Shown here: positions 1 through 5,051 of the stretch, piece by piece
Position numbering within the stretch: position 1 is the first letter of the stretch
Layout of the letters: the number at the start of each line of letters is the position of its first letter
Assembly: GCA_002361095.1 (NCBI GenBank)
Contig: DERU01000238.1
Span: forward strand, 1 to 5,051
Direction of reading: 5' to 3'
Length of the DNA stretch: 5,051 bases
Origin: Lachnospiraceae bacterium UBA3332
GTDB lineage: Bacteria; Bacillota; Clostridia; Lachnospirales; Lachnospiraceae
Program-made: the position numbers and the translations under genes
Notes under the pieces: generated by a model
What the model was told of the DNA's origin: nothing
Databases searched by the model: none
Seen by the model: only the letters and a program-made list of their open reading frames with translations

Positions 1-275
1 ATCATCCCGTCGTCCCGCAGAAACCGTTTGATTTCCCCGGCGATCAGCGGGACCGCGTAAGTGGAAAATTTCACGTCATAGCTTAAATCAAAATGGTCGA
101 TCGCCTTCATCAGTCCGATCGTCCCGGTCTGGAACAGATCTTCCATGTCGTACCCCCTGCCTGCAAACCGTTTCACAATATGATGTACCAGTCCCAGGTT
201 TTCCTCTATCAGTATGTCTCTGGCCGCAGTGTCACCCGCCTGCGCCTTTGCAATCAATACTGATGTTTCTTCCAT
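1..275 (-). CDS. sigF: RNA polymerase sporulation sigma factor SigF (N-terminal 91 residues, cut by window edge)
   Basis: Sigma-F directs RNA polymerase to forespore genes after the asymmetric division of sporulation and is held inactive by SpoIIAB. The visible 91 residues cover sigma-70 region 2: NLGLV and KRFAGRGYDMEDL (about 26-47), the core-binding stretch LFQTGTIGLMKAIDHFD (47-63), and KFSTYAVPLIAGEIKRFLRDDG (69-90), which belongs to the -10 recognition part. These closely resemble B. subtilis sigma-F as I remember it. The start is fixed by AGGAG at 282-286, six bases upstream, and by an in-frame TAG only one codon before the ATG. The protein therefore lacks the roughly 19-residue leader of the Bacillus protein. 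The rest of the gene, with regions 3 and 4, lies beyond base 1. It is the third gene of the spoIIA operon. SigG is a close paralogue, but the position after spoIIAB decides for SigF. Confidence 0.95.
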   Translation of the reverse strand, partial: MEETSVLIAKAQAGDTAARDILIEENLGLVHHIVKRFAGRGYDMEDLFQTGTIGLMKAIDHFDLSYDVKFSTYAVPLIAGEIKRFLRDDGM

Positions 276-278
276 GGG

Positions 279-722
279 CTACTCCTCGCAATCGCTCCAC
301 AAAACGCTTCCCAGTTTTTTTTCCATGGTCACACAGGTTCCTTTCCGCAGCACAGATTCTACCTCCAGACTATCCATAAACGCCTCCATGAAAGCAAATC
401 CCATCCCGGAACGCTCCAAATCCGGCCGGGTGGTAAACAGCGGCTCCATCGCCTGTCCCACATCCGCAATCCCTTTTCCGAAATCCTCAATTTCCATATG
501 TAAAAGACTGTCCTCCAAGCTGCACCGGATCACAATGGTTCCCCCTTTTTCCTCATAAGCGTGTATGACCGCGTTGGTGACCGCCTCCGAAACAGCCGTC
601 TTGACATCCGAAATTTCCTCCATGGTAGGATTTAAGGGCGTGATAAACGCCGCCACTGCCACCCGGGCAAAGCCCTCGTTTTCCGCCAGTGCCTCAAACT
701 CCAATTTCATCTTATTTTCCAT
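279..722 (-). CDS. spoIIAB: Anti-sigma F factor and serine kinase SpoIIAB
   Basis: SpoIIAB binds sigma-F and blocks it. It also phosphorylates SpoIIAA with ATP; dephosphorylated SpoIIAA reverses the inhibition in the forespore. The 147-residue product is the usual length. It has the GHKL/HATPase fold signatures: the N box SEAVTNAVIHAYE (45-57, with Glu46 and Asn50), the G1 box DFGKG (80-84) and the G2 box GMGF (106-109). Arg20, known in the Bacillus protein to contact sigma-F and SpoIIAA, is at the same number. The N-terminus MENKMKLEFEAL matches the Bacillus start, and GGGAGG at 728-733, five bases upstream, supports it. An in-frame ATG at 758 would overlap spoIIAA and has no comparable support. 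It lies 13 nt after spoIIAA and 3 nt before sigF. Confidence 0.97.
   Translation of the reverse strand: MENKMKLEFEALAENEGFARVAVAAFITPLNPTMEEISDVKTAVSEAVTNAVIHAYEEKGGTIVIRCSLEDSLLHMEIEDFGKGIADVGQAMEPLFTTRPDLERSGMGFAFMEAFMDSLEVESVLRKGTCVTMEKKLGSVLWSDCEE
282..286 (-). promoter_or_regulatory. Ribosome binding site of sigF inside the end of spoIIAB
   Basis: AGGAG on the minus strand, six bases before the sigF ATG. It is made by the last two Glu codons of spoIIAB, so ribosomes finishing spoIIAB pass directly over it, which suggests translational coupling. It also supports the short sigF start. Confidence 0.8.
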
Positions 723-727
723 CACAA

Positions 728-733
728 CCTCCC
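728..733 (-). promoter_or_regulatory. Ribosome binding site of spoIIAB
   Basis: GGGAGG on the minus strand, five bases before the ATG at 722, in the 13-nt gap after the spoIIAA stop. It decides for this start over the in-frame ATG at 758. Confidence 0.8.
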
Positions 734-735
734 TG

Positions 736-1074
736 TCAGCGCCCTTCTGCGGACACATGTTCTTCCGCTTCTATCATCTCCACCAGATTCGTCAATCCCG
801 ACATCTTCAAAATCCGCCGGATCCTCCTATCCGCGTGGATCACATAAACCTTTCCCCCAAAGCAGGAAATCCTGCGGTAGCGTCCGGCCAATACGCCGAT
901 GCCGGAACTGTCCATAAACTTCGTGTCCGAAAAATCAAACACCACATGATGCACGTCCTGATCCATGATCATATGGTCCGCCCTTCTGGAAATTTCCGCA
1001 CAACTGCGATGATCCACTTCTTCCGGAAGCCGGATCATCAGATAATGGTCTATAACCTTCCATTCCTCTTCCAT
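736..1074 (-). CDS. spoIIAA: Anti-sigma F factor antagonist SpoIIAA (STAS domain)
   Basis: SpoIIAA is the anti-anti-sigma factor. In its unphosphorylated form it binds SpoIIAB and frees sigma-F; SpoIIAB inactivates it by phosphorylating one serine, and the phosphatase SpoIIE (not in this window) reactivates it. The 112-residue product is a single STAS domain: the first strand with IRLPEEVDH (14-22), VHHVVFDFSDTKFMDSSGIGVLAGRY (41-66), then GGKVYVI and an amphipathic C-terminal helix. The phosphorylated serine equivalent to Bacillus Ser58 is the first serine of DSSG (Ser56). I chose the ATG at 1074 because a weak purine stretch (GGGGA) precedes it and the length to the DH motif fits Bacillus better. 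The ATG at 1086, four codons upstream, is also possible and sits right after an inverted-repeat arm. It is the first gene of the spoIIA operon. Confidence 0.93.
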   Translation of the reverse strand: MEEEWKVIDHYLMIRLPEEVDHRSCAEISRRADHMIMDQDVHHVVFDFSDTKFMDSSGIGVLAGRYRRISCFGGKVYVIHADRRIRRILKMSGLTNLVEMIEAEEHVSAEGR

Positions 1075-1087
1075 CTTTTTCCCCATT

Positions 1088-1154
1088 TCTGCGCGGCTTT
1101 ATTGCGCAAAGCCATAGGCTTACAAGTTTGTGGATGCCGCGCAGACACAAACCT
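1088..1154 (-). repeat. Overlapping inverted repeats in the spoIIAA leader (possible pseudoknot)
   Basis: Read on the minus strand, AGGTTTGTG (1154-1146) can pair with CACAAACTT (1132-1124), with one G-U pair. TCTGCGCGGC (1145-1136), lying in that loop, is perfectly complementary to GCCGCGCAGA (1097-1088). The order of arms is that of an H-type pseudoknot, or of two mutually exclusive stems. Two smaller stems lie between: AAGCC/GGCTT (1121-1109) and GGCTTT/AAAGCC (1113-1095). The last arm ends one base before the upstream candidate ATG of spoIIAA. The repeats are seen directly; a role in controlling spoIIAA, or an origin as a dispersed element, is inference. Confidence 0.55.
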
Positions 1155-1159
1155 GCGGA

Positions 1160-1179
1160 TTGAAAATTTAAATTTTCAA
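1160..1179. repeat. Perfect 20-bp AT-rich palindrome
   Basis: Two ten-base halves, TTGAAAATTT and AAATTTTCAA, are exact reverse complements without a spacer. It lies between the predicted terminator and the spoIIAA leader repeats, 74 bases or more upstream of the spoIIAA start. It could be a binding site for a dimeric regulator or part of a dispersed palindromic element. Nothing in the sequence tells which. Confidence 0.6.
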
Positions 1180-1198
1180 CCTTTCCGTCCTTACACAC

Positions 1199-1233
1199 AA
1201 AAAGAGAACACGGTTCTTCCATGCTCTCTTTTG
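1199..1233 (-). terminator. Predicted intrinsic terminator after the zinc-ribbon/TPR gene
   Basis: On the minus strand AAAAGAGAGCATGG pairs with CCGTGTTCTCTTTT around a five-base AAGAA loop, giving a 14-bp stem that runs into a TTTTT tract. Two of the pairs are G-U in the minus-strand RNA and become A-C mismatches in the plus-strand RNA, which favours a function in the minus-strand transcript. The U tract largely overlaps the stem, so efficiency is uncertain. It would end the transcript coming from valS-folC and separate it from spoIIA. Confidence 0.6.
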
Positions 1234-1264
1234 TACAATAAATACCCTGCTTTCTATTCTGTTT

Positions 1265-1279
1265 GGGCTGCGGCAGCCC
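1265..1279. repeat. Short GC-rich hairpin downstream of the TPR gene
   Basis: A perfect six-base inverted repeat, GGGCTG and CAGCCC on the minus strand, encloses a three-base loop. It lies 23 bases after the stop of the zinc-ribbon/TPR gene. No T tract follows on either strand, so it is not a standard terminator by itself; it may shield the 3' end of the message. Confidence 0.35.
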
Positions 1280-1302
1280 TGTGGCCGCCAGAACGTGTTT
1301 GC

Positions 1303-2712
1303 CTATTCCCTAAGCTGCTCGATATAGCGCTGCGACTGTCTCGCCTTTTCCGTATCCGGAAACAGCGTAACCACACTCTCGTAAGTCTCTATCGCCAGCC
1401 GTTTATTGCCGTTTTCTTTGTAAGAATTGCCCAGCGCAAACAGGGCCTCACTGTTGGCCGCATCATAGGTGACCGCCTTTTTTAAATTCTCGATTGCGGT
1501 ATCATAATCCTGCGCCCGGAAAGCCCGGTAACCGGTGTCATAGTAAGATTTTGCCAGATCCGTTCCCGTAATTTCCAAAAGCTTGGCATAAAGATCCCGC
1601 ACTGCCTCCGAAGTATCCTCGCTTTCCACGGCTTCCCGGTCCACCTGTTCAATGGCCTCAGAAAATTTTTCCGTATCGTCCGGTTGCGCAATATAAGTGT
1701 ACGCCGCCCGCAGCAGCGCTTCCACCGTACTCATCTGCCCGTCCCGGCTGGCAAGTTCCTCTGTCTGCGAACGCAGATCCATATTTTCCTTGGTCAGCGC
1801 ATCCACCTGCTTCGTCAGGGCATCAATCTGCGTATTCTTGCGGTCGCTCTCCTCACCGGCTATAATCAGGCTGTTATTGAGTTCCGCTTTTGCCGATTGT
1901 ACCCGCGCGGGCATCACCAAAAACCAGGAGACGGCAAGCCCGGTAAAGAGGCCGACAAAAAGCATCCAAAACCAGCCTGCCCCCCTTTTTTGCTCCATTA
2001 CATTCATGGGCTGGATAATGGTCTCGTTTCCGCTCTGGTATTTGAGCACCTCTTCGGATTTTGCGCCCCTCTTGACGCCCCGGGTTTCTTCCTCCGGCTG
2101 GGAAGCTTTCTCTATCTCCTGCAGATAGCGCAGCGCCATCGTATTATTTTTGTCAATGCGCAGACAACGGTTTACTTCCCTGCGCGCCTTGGCCCATTCC
2201 GCCGCATCGATGTATAAAAGCGACAGCAGCAAATGTGCCTGCACATAATTGGGGTTGTCCGACAGTACCTTCTTTAACTGTATAATGGCCAGATCCTTGC
2301 TGTCCTGTTGGCAATACAGCAGCGCCTGGTTAAATTTCCTGCTTCTCTGGCTGATGGCATCCAGCTGTGTGGGGCTTTTCTGGATAAAATTGATATAATC
2401 ATCCGCAATATTTTTCTTGGGGCGGAGGTTCTTACTGATAACCCATTCGCTTAAAGCTGCCACCGGCTCCCCCATCTCAAAATAAACGAGTCCCAAAAGG
2501 TTCCTCGCTTCTATATGAAATTTATTAAATTTCAGGCACTGCTTCAGGCTGCCAACCGCTCCGGAAAGGTCACGCACGCGCGCCTTGTCCAACCCGTCGT
2601 TATAGCAGTAATTGGAAAAACTCATCAGCTTCTTAAAGTTGGCAACATCTGCGCCGCAGTTGGTACAATACTCCTTCTTTGTAAGCTGTGCCCCGCAATT
2701 ATAACAATGCAT
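1303..2712 (-). CDS. Zinc-ribbon, TPR and coiled-coil membrane protein of unknown function
   Basis: A 469-residue protein that I do not recognise as a named family. The N-terminus has a four-cysteine zinc ribbon, CYNC (3-6) and CTNC (16-19), as in zinc_ribbon_2 domains. Helical TPR-like repeats follow (about 32-100 and 125-200, e.g. around LLGLVYFEMGEPVAAL and AHLLLSLLYIDAAEWAKA), then a charged linker. A single transmembrane helix lies near 247-267, preceded by QKR, which predicts the N-terminus in the cytoplasm. After it come a coiled coil (about 271-325) and two clear C-terminal TPRs (about 388-458), probably outside the membrane. This layout suggests a scaffold joining cytoplasmic and envelope partners; that is inference. 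The start at 2712 has AAGGAG seven bases upstream. An in-frame GTG at 2733 overlaps the upstream stop and is less likely, because it would place the ribosome site inside the gene. Confidence 0.88.
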   Translation of the reverse strand: MHCYNCGAQLTKKEYCTNCGADVANFKKLMSFSNYCYNDGLDKARVRDLSGAVGSLKQCLKFNKFHIEARNLLGLVYFEMGEPVAALSEWVISKNLRPKKNIADDYINFIQKSPTQLDAISQRSRKFNQALLYCQQDSKDLAIIQLKKVLSDNPNYVQAHLLLSLLYIDAAEWAKARREVNRCLRIDKNNTMALRYLQEIEKASQPEEETRGVKRGAKSEEVLKYQSGNETIIQPMNVMEQKRGAGWFWMLFVGLFTGLAVSWFLVMPARVQSAKAELNNSLIIAGEESDRKNTQIDALTKQVDALTKENMDLRSQTEELASRDGQMSTVEALLRAAYTYIAQPDDTEKFSEAIEQVDREAVESEDTSEAVRDLYAKLLEITGTDLAKSYYDTGYRAFRAQDYDTAIENLKKAVTYDAANSEALFALGNSYKENGNKRLAIETYESVVTLFPDTEKARQSQRYIEQLRE

Positions 2713-2719
2713 ACCGCCA

Positions 2720-2725
2720 CTCCTT
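2720..2725 (-). promoter_or_regulatory. Ribosome binding site of the zinc-ribbon/TPR gene
   Basis: AAGGAG on the minus strand, seven bases before the ATG at 2712, inside the 17-nt gap after the upstream gene. It decides for the ATG over the GTG at 2733. Confidence 0.8.
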
Positions 2726-2729
2726 ACGT

Positions 2730-2909
2730 TCACTCGTCATATAGATCCGGATCCGCATCCTCTTCCTGCAAAATCTCCTCATGCTCTTTTACCATCTGCA
2801 CAAGAATATCCGTAAAGTCCGTTAAGTTGTGGTGTATGATAACATCCTCCGCCTCGTCTATCTCAAGGCTGGGATGGAACTTTTTCAATTCCTCTTCAAA
2901 ATTAATCAT
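2730..2909 (-). CDS. Small acidic protein of unknown function, 59 residues
   Basis: A short protein starting MINFEEELKKFHPSLEIDE and ending with an acidic tail, EEDADPDLYDE. I do not recognise the family. About a third of its residues are Asp or Glu. There is no signal peptide, membrane segment or cysteine, so it is probably cytoplasmic. A helical middle (about 30-50, DFTDILVQMVKEHEEILQEE) looks amphipathic and could bind a partner. The ATG is supported by GGAGG at 2916-2920, six bases upstream, so this is a real translation start despite the small size. The same frame is open upstream to 3044, but with no ATG and no comparable ribosome site. It sits 17 nt before the zinc-ribbon/TPR gene, so the two are probably co-translated and may work together (inference). 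Confidence 0.8.
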   Translation of the reverse strand: MINFEEELKKFHPSLEIDEAEDVIIHHNLTDFTDILVQMVKEHEEILQEEDADPDLYDE

Positions 2910-2915
2910 GACAAA

Positions 2916-2920
2916 CCTCC
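2916..2920 (-). promoter_or_regulatory. Ribosome binding site of the 59-residue protein
   Basis: GGAGG on the minus strand, six bases before the ATG at 2909. It is one of the strongest sites in the window and the main reason for the short start. Confidence 0.8.
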
Positions 2921-2934
2921 GTGCATGACTCTCC

Positions 2935-2988
2935 AAAAAAGTGTGCGCTCTGCGGCGGGCCGCGTAAACGGCATTTTCCTTCCCGCAG
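2935..2988 (-). other. GC-rich inverted repeat followed by a T6 run, possible weak terminator or attenuator
   Basis: On the minus strand CTGCGG (2988-2983) and CCGCAG (2955-2950) are complementary, with a smaller GCGG/CCGC hairpin nested within the long loop. A run of six T (2940-2935) comes nine bases after the stem, which is farther than in a standard terminator. It lies 26 bases upstream of the 59-residue gene and could set its level relative to folC. Weakly supported. Confidence 0.25.
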
Positions 2989-3009
2989 CAGTACGCTCTT
3001 TCGTTCTCT

Positions 3010-3045
3010 CTTGCACGATAGGGAACAAAATTCCTACCGTGCAAG
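3010..3045 (-). other. Strong hairpin spanning the folC stop codon
   Basis: On the minus strand CTTGCACGGTAGGAA pairs with TTCCCTATCGTGCAAG around a TTTTG loop: 15 pairs with one bulged C. The first arm contains the last codons and the TAG stop of folC. One pair is G-U in the minus-strand RNA and would be a mismatch in the plus-strand RNA, so the minus-strand RNA is favoured. No U tract follows, so it is not a standard terminator. It may protect the 3' end or mark a processing point. Confidence 0.5.
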
Positions 3046-4329
3046 AAAACGCTTTACCGCGCCTGCAAGATATAAAGAACCGGCAATATAGAGCCGGACG
3101 TCTTCCCCCTTTACCGAAAGCAATTGCCCCACCGCCTTGTCGGCATCCGCAAAAACACCGGAAAACCCGGCCGGTCCCCCCGCAAACAGCCTTTCCAGTT
3201 CGGGCTCCGAAAGCCCCCTGCCGCCCGCAAGCAAAACGCCGAAACTTCGAGTAAACAGCCCTGCCTCCTGCAAAAGCGCCGCCATTTCCCGTACGTCCTT
3301 ATCGGCGCAGGCCCCGAATAAAAGCCAGCGCTCCCCCAAAAATCCGTCCCCCCTCACACTTTGTAAAAAAGCACGGATCCCGTCCGGGTTGTGCGCCCCG
3401 TCCAGATACACACCGGGCCGCACTTCCTCCATCCGCCCTTCCCAGCGCATTTGGGACAGCCCCCGTATCATCTGTTCTTCACTTATGGTAAAAAACCGTT
3501 CCGCCTGCCCCAATATTGCCACGGCCAGGGCAGCGTTTTCGGTCTGATAAATGGCACTTGTTTCCAAATGAACTTCAATATCTCTATCATACGCAGACTT
3601 GAGAAAAAAATCAATGCAATTTTTCTTTATTTTTGATAATTTGACTTCCTTTTTTGACACTGCCCGCAAAGGAACCGACAATTCCCGCGCCCTGTCCCGA
3701 AAAACCCGTTCCACTGCGTCGCCGGTCTGCCAGCAGACAGCCGGAACCGCCTCCTTGAAAATCCCGGCTTTTTCCCGCGCAATCGCTTCCTTTGTGGTTC
3801 CCAAAAATTCGCAATGATCCAGTCCGATTCCGGTAATCGCCGTTACTGCCGGACGCCGCACCACATTGGTCACGTCCAGCCTGCCTCCCATTCCGGTTTC
3901 CAAAATCACGGCATCCGGCTCTTCCTCTTCCATCCACAGCATAAAAAGAAAAAACAGGGTTTCAAAAAATGTGGGCCGGTATGCGCCCTGCGCAAAATCT
4001 TCCAGCCTCCTTTGCAGTACGCAAAAAAGCCGGGCAAAGGTTTCTTCCCCGATCCGGCCATTTTGCAGTACCAGGCGTTCCCGGACGTCCACCAGATGGG
4101 GGGAGGTAAACATCCCCACCCGGTATCCCGCCGCAGACAACATACTGTTTACATACGCACAGACAGAACCTTTGCCGTTGGTTCCCGCCACGTGGATGAC
4201 CGGGAAACGGCTTCCCGGCTCCCCCAGCTGCCGGTAAAACGCTTCCGTCTGTGCAAACGGATTTTTCCTGGTTTTGGAAGGAAGCAAAAATAATTCCCCT
4301 ACCGCTTCCCTATACGTCAACCGCTCCAT
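3034..4329 (-). CDS. folC: Folylpolyglutamate synthase / dihydrofolate synthase FolC
   Basis: FolC adds glutamate to folates with ATP, keeping them in the cytoplasm and making them good cofactors; many bacterial enzymes also make dihydrofolate from dihydropteroate. The 431-residue product is of normal length. Motifs in order are: HVAGTNGKGS with the P-loop (46-55), FTSPHLVDVRER (74-85), ETGMGGRLDVTN (144-155), LDHCEFLGTT (170-179), REKAGIFK (185-192) with the lysine that is usually carbamylated (Lys187), and DGAHNPDG of the C-terminal Mur-ligase-like domain (310-317). The final SLYLAGAVKRFL is also typical. The ATG lies five bases after the valS stop, and I see no Shine-Dalgarno site before it, so translation probably depends on ribosomes leaving valS. 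Whether it has dihydrofolate synthase activity cannot be told here. Confidence 0.96.
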   Translation of the reverse strand: MERLTYREAVGELFLLPSKTRKNPFAQTEAFYRQLGEPGSRFPVIHVAGTNGKGSVCAYVNSMLSAAGYRVGMFTSPHLVDVRERLVLQNGRIGEETFARLFCVLQRRLEDFAQGAYRPTFFETLFFLFMLWMEEEEPDAVILETGMGGRLDVTNVVRRPAVTAITGIGLDHCEFLGTTKEAIAREKAGIFKEAVPAVCWQTGDAVERVFRDRARELSVPLRAVSKKEVKLSKIKKNCIDFFLKSAYDRDIEVHLETSAIYQTENAALAVAILGQAERFFTISEEQMIRGLSQMRWEGRMEEVRPGVYLDGAHNPDGIRAFLQSVRGDGFLGERWLLFGACADKDVREMAALLQEAGLFTRSFGVLLAGGRGLSEPELERLFAGGPAGFSGVFADADKAVGQLLSVKGEDVRLYIAGSLYLAGAVKRFLAR

Positions 4330-4334
4330 AAGGA

Positions 4335-5051
4335 TTACTTGCGCAGCTGTGCGAGTCTCTCCCGCACCTGTTCCATCATCTGTCCGTATTTGCCCAATTT
4401 TGCGCGCTCCTGTTCGATTTTTTCCTTAGGCGCGCGGCTGATGAATTTTTCGTTGTTCAGCATGCCGTTTACCCGGGCAAGTTCGCCCTCCAGACGCTTT
4501 TCCTCCTTTTCCAGACGTTCGATCTCTTTCCCGATATCCACCAGTTCCGCAAAAGGAATGTAAAGCGTCGCATTCGCCAGAACCACGGAAACCGCGTCCT
4601 GCCCAATGCCCTCCTTGTCTGTCTGCATGGTCACATCCGACGCCCCGGCAAGGGAAGCAAAAAACAGCCTGCCCTCCGTAAAAATATCCAGCGCTTCCTG
4701 CTCCTTGCTGACCACATACACATGTGCCTTTTTGCTGGGCGGAACATTCATATCCGTGCGCAGATTCCGGATTCCGCGGACAGCCTCTTTGATCACCCCG
4801 ATTTCCCGCTCCTGCTTTTCAAAGTTTCGCTCTTCCCGCCAAACCGGCCAGGACGAAATCATGATGGATTCTTCCTCGGACTGCAGCGTACAGAAAATTT
4901 CTTCCGTGATAAACGGCATATAGGGATGCAAAAGCTTCAAAGCGTCGATCAGAACCGTCCGCAGCGTCCAGAGCGCGGCCCCCTGACTGTCTGCGCCGTC
5001 ACCGGCATACAGCCTGGGCTTTACCATCTCGATATACCAGTCGCAGAATTC
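4335..5051 (-). CDS. valS: Valyl-tRNA synthetase, C-terminal 238 residues (cut by window edge)
   Basis: ValRS charges tRNA-Val and edits misloaded threonine. Only the C-terminal part is here; the catalytic Rossmann and editing domains lie beyond base 5051, and the frame is open to the edge. The fragment begins EFCDWYIEMVKPRLY, the conserved junction to the anticodon-binding domain, followed by LHPYMPFITEEIF (41-53) and the GIRNLRTDMNVPPSKK region (93-108) typical of this family. The last 70 residues or so (about 167-238) are charged and heptad-like. They match the C-terminal coiled-coil arm of ValRS that contacts the tRNA, and include FISRAPKEKIEQERAKL. The gene ends TAA, five bases before folC. 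The valS-folC pair is a common arrangement in Firmicutes. Confidence 0.97.
   Translation of the reverse strand, partial: EFCDWYIEMVKPRLYAGDGADSQGAALWTLRTVLIDALKLLHPYMPFITEEIFCTLQSEEESIMISSWPVWREERNFEKQEREIGVIKEAVRGIRNLRTDMNVPPSKKAHVYVVSKEQEALDIFTEGRLFFASLAGASDVTMQTDKEGIGQDAVSVVLANATLYIPFAELVDIGKEIERLEKEEKRLEGELARVNGMLNNEKFISRAPKEKIEQERAKLGKYGQMMEQVRERLAQLRK

Noticed and set aside
935..1222. Minus-strand 95-codon frame starting in the intergenic block and overlapping spoIIAA
   Set aside because: Its first part is the terminator and inverted repeats, and its second part is an out-of-frame reading of spoIIAA. No ribosome site supports it.
565..1485. Plus-strand open frame of 306 codons
   Set aside because: It runs antisense across spoIIAB, spoIIAA, the intergenic repeats and the TPR gene, and its translation has no recognisable domain. 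The minus-strand genes explain the region.
2730..3044. Longer 104-residue version of the small acidic protein
   Set aside because: It would begin with TTG inside the folC-stop hairpin, without a ribosome site. Its extra 45 residues are rich in Arg and Ala, unlike the acidic remainder, and GGAGG supports the ATG at 2909.
3590..3660. AT-rich patch inside folC, possible insertion
   Set aside because: The frame continues and the patch encodes a Lys-rich stretch between the ATPase part and the C-terminal domain, where FolC proteins vary. No repeats or target duplications are seen.
3814..4293. Plus-strand open frame of 159 codons opposite folC
   Set aside because: It lies fully antisense to conserved folC motifs; the low stop density comes from the codon use of folC.
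5046..5051. EcoRI site (GAATTC) exactly at the right edge
   Set aside because: It encodes the expected Glu-Phe of ValRS and the left edge is not such a site, so it says nothing about biology; it may be chance or reflect how the fragment was cut.
1..5051. tRNA, rRNA, CRISPR array, transposase or prophage genes
   Set aside because: I looked on both strands for cloverleaf arms, regularly spaced direct repeats and transposase or integrase motifs, and saw none.

Overview
The window reads as a piece of chromosome from an endospore-forming Clostridia, most likely Lachnospiraceae-like. That lineage is an inference from the spoIIA operon, protein similarity remembered from Bacillus subtilis, and the moderate GC content; no search was run. 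Every gene I can support lies on the minus strand, so in transcription order the window is read from right to left. It holds seven genes: valS (3' part), folC, a 59-residue acidic protein, a zinc-ribbon/TPR membrane protein, spoIIAA, spoIIAB and sigF (5' part).

Right half, 5051 to about 1300: the end of valyl-tRNA synthetase is followed after 5 nt by folC, complete with its P-loop and DGAHNP motif. A 124-nt structured spacer follows, starting with a strong hairpin that covers the folC stop codon. Next come a small acidic protein of unknown function and, 17 nt later, a 469-residue protein. That protein has an N-terminal four-cysteine zinc ribbon, cytoplasmic TPR-like helices, one transmembrane helix, a coiled coil and a C-terminal pair of TPRs. 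All four genes could be one transcript, ending at a predicted intrinsic terminator (1199-1233).

Left half, 1198 to 1: the spoIIA operon, the forespore sigma-F switch. SpoIIAA is the anti-anti-sigma factor, SpoIIAB is the anti-sigma factor and kinase that phosphorylates SpoIIAA, and sigma-F is the forespore sigma factor that SpoIIAB holds inactive. Short gaps with good ribosome binding sites point to tight translational linkage. spoIIAB and sigF lie in the same frame, separated only by the stop codon and one more triplet.

The region between the two units (1075-1302, 228 nt) has no supportable gene. It does hold a terminator, a perfect 20-bp AT-rich palindrome and a set of overlapping inverted repeats that could form a pseudoknot or alternative hairpins just upstream of spoIIAA. 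This region and the unfamiliar zinc-ribbon/TPR protein with its small neighbour are the parts most worth a second look. The remaining genes are ordinary housekeeping and sporulation genes.
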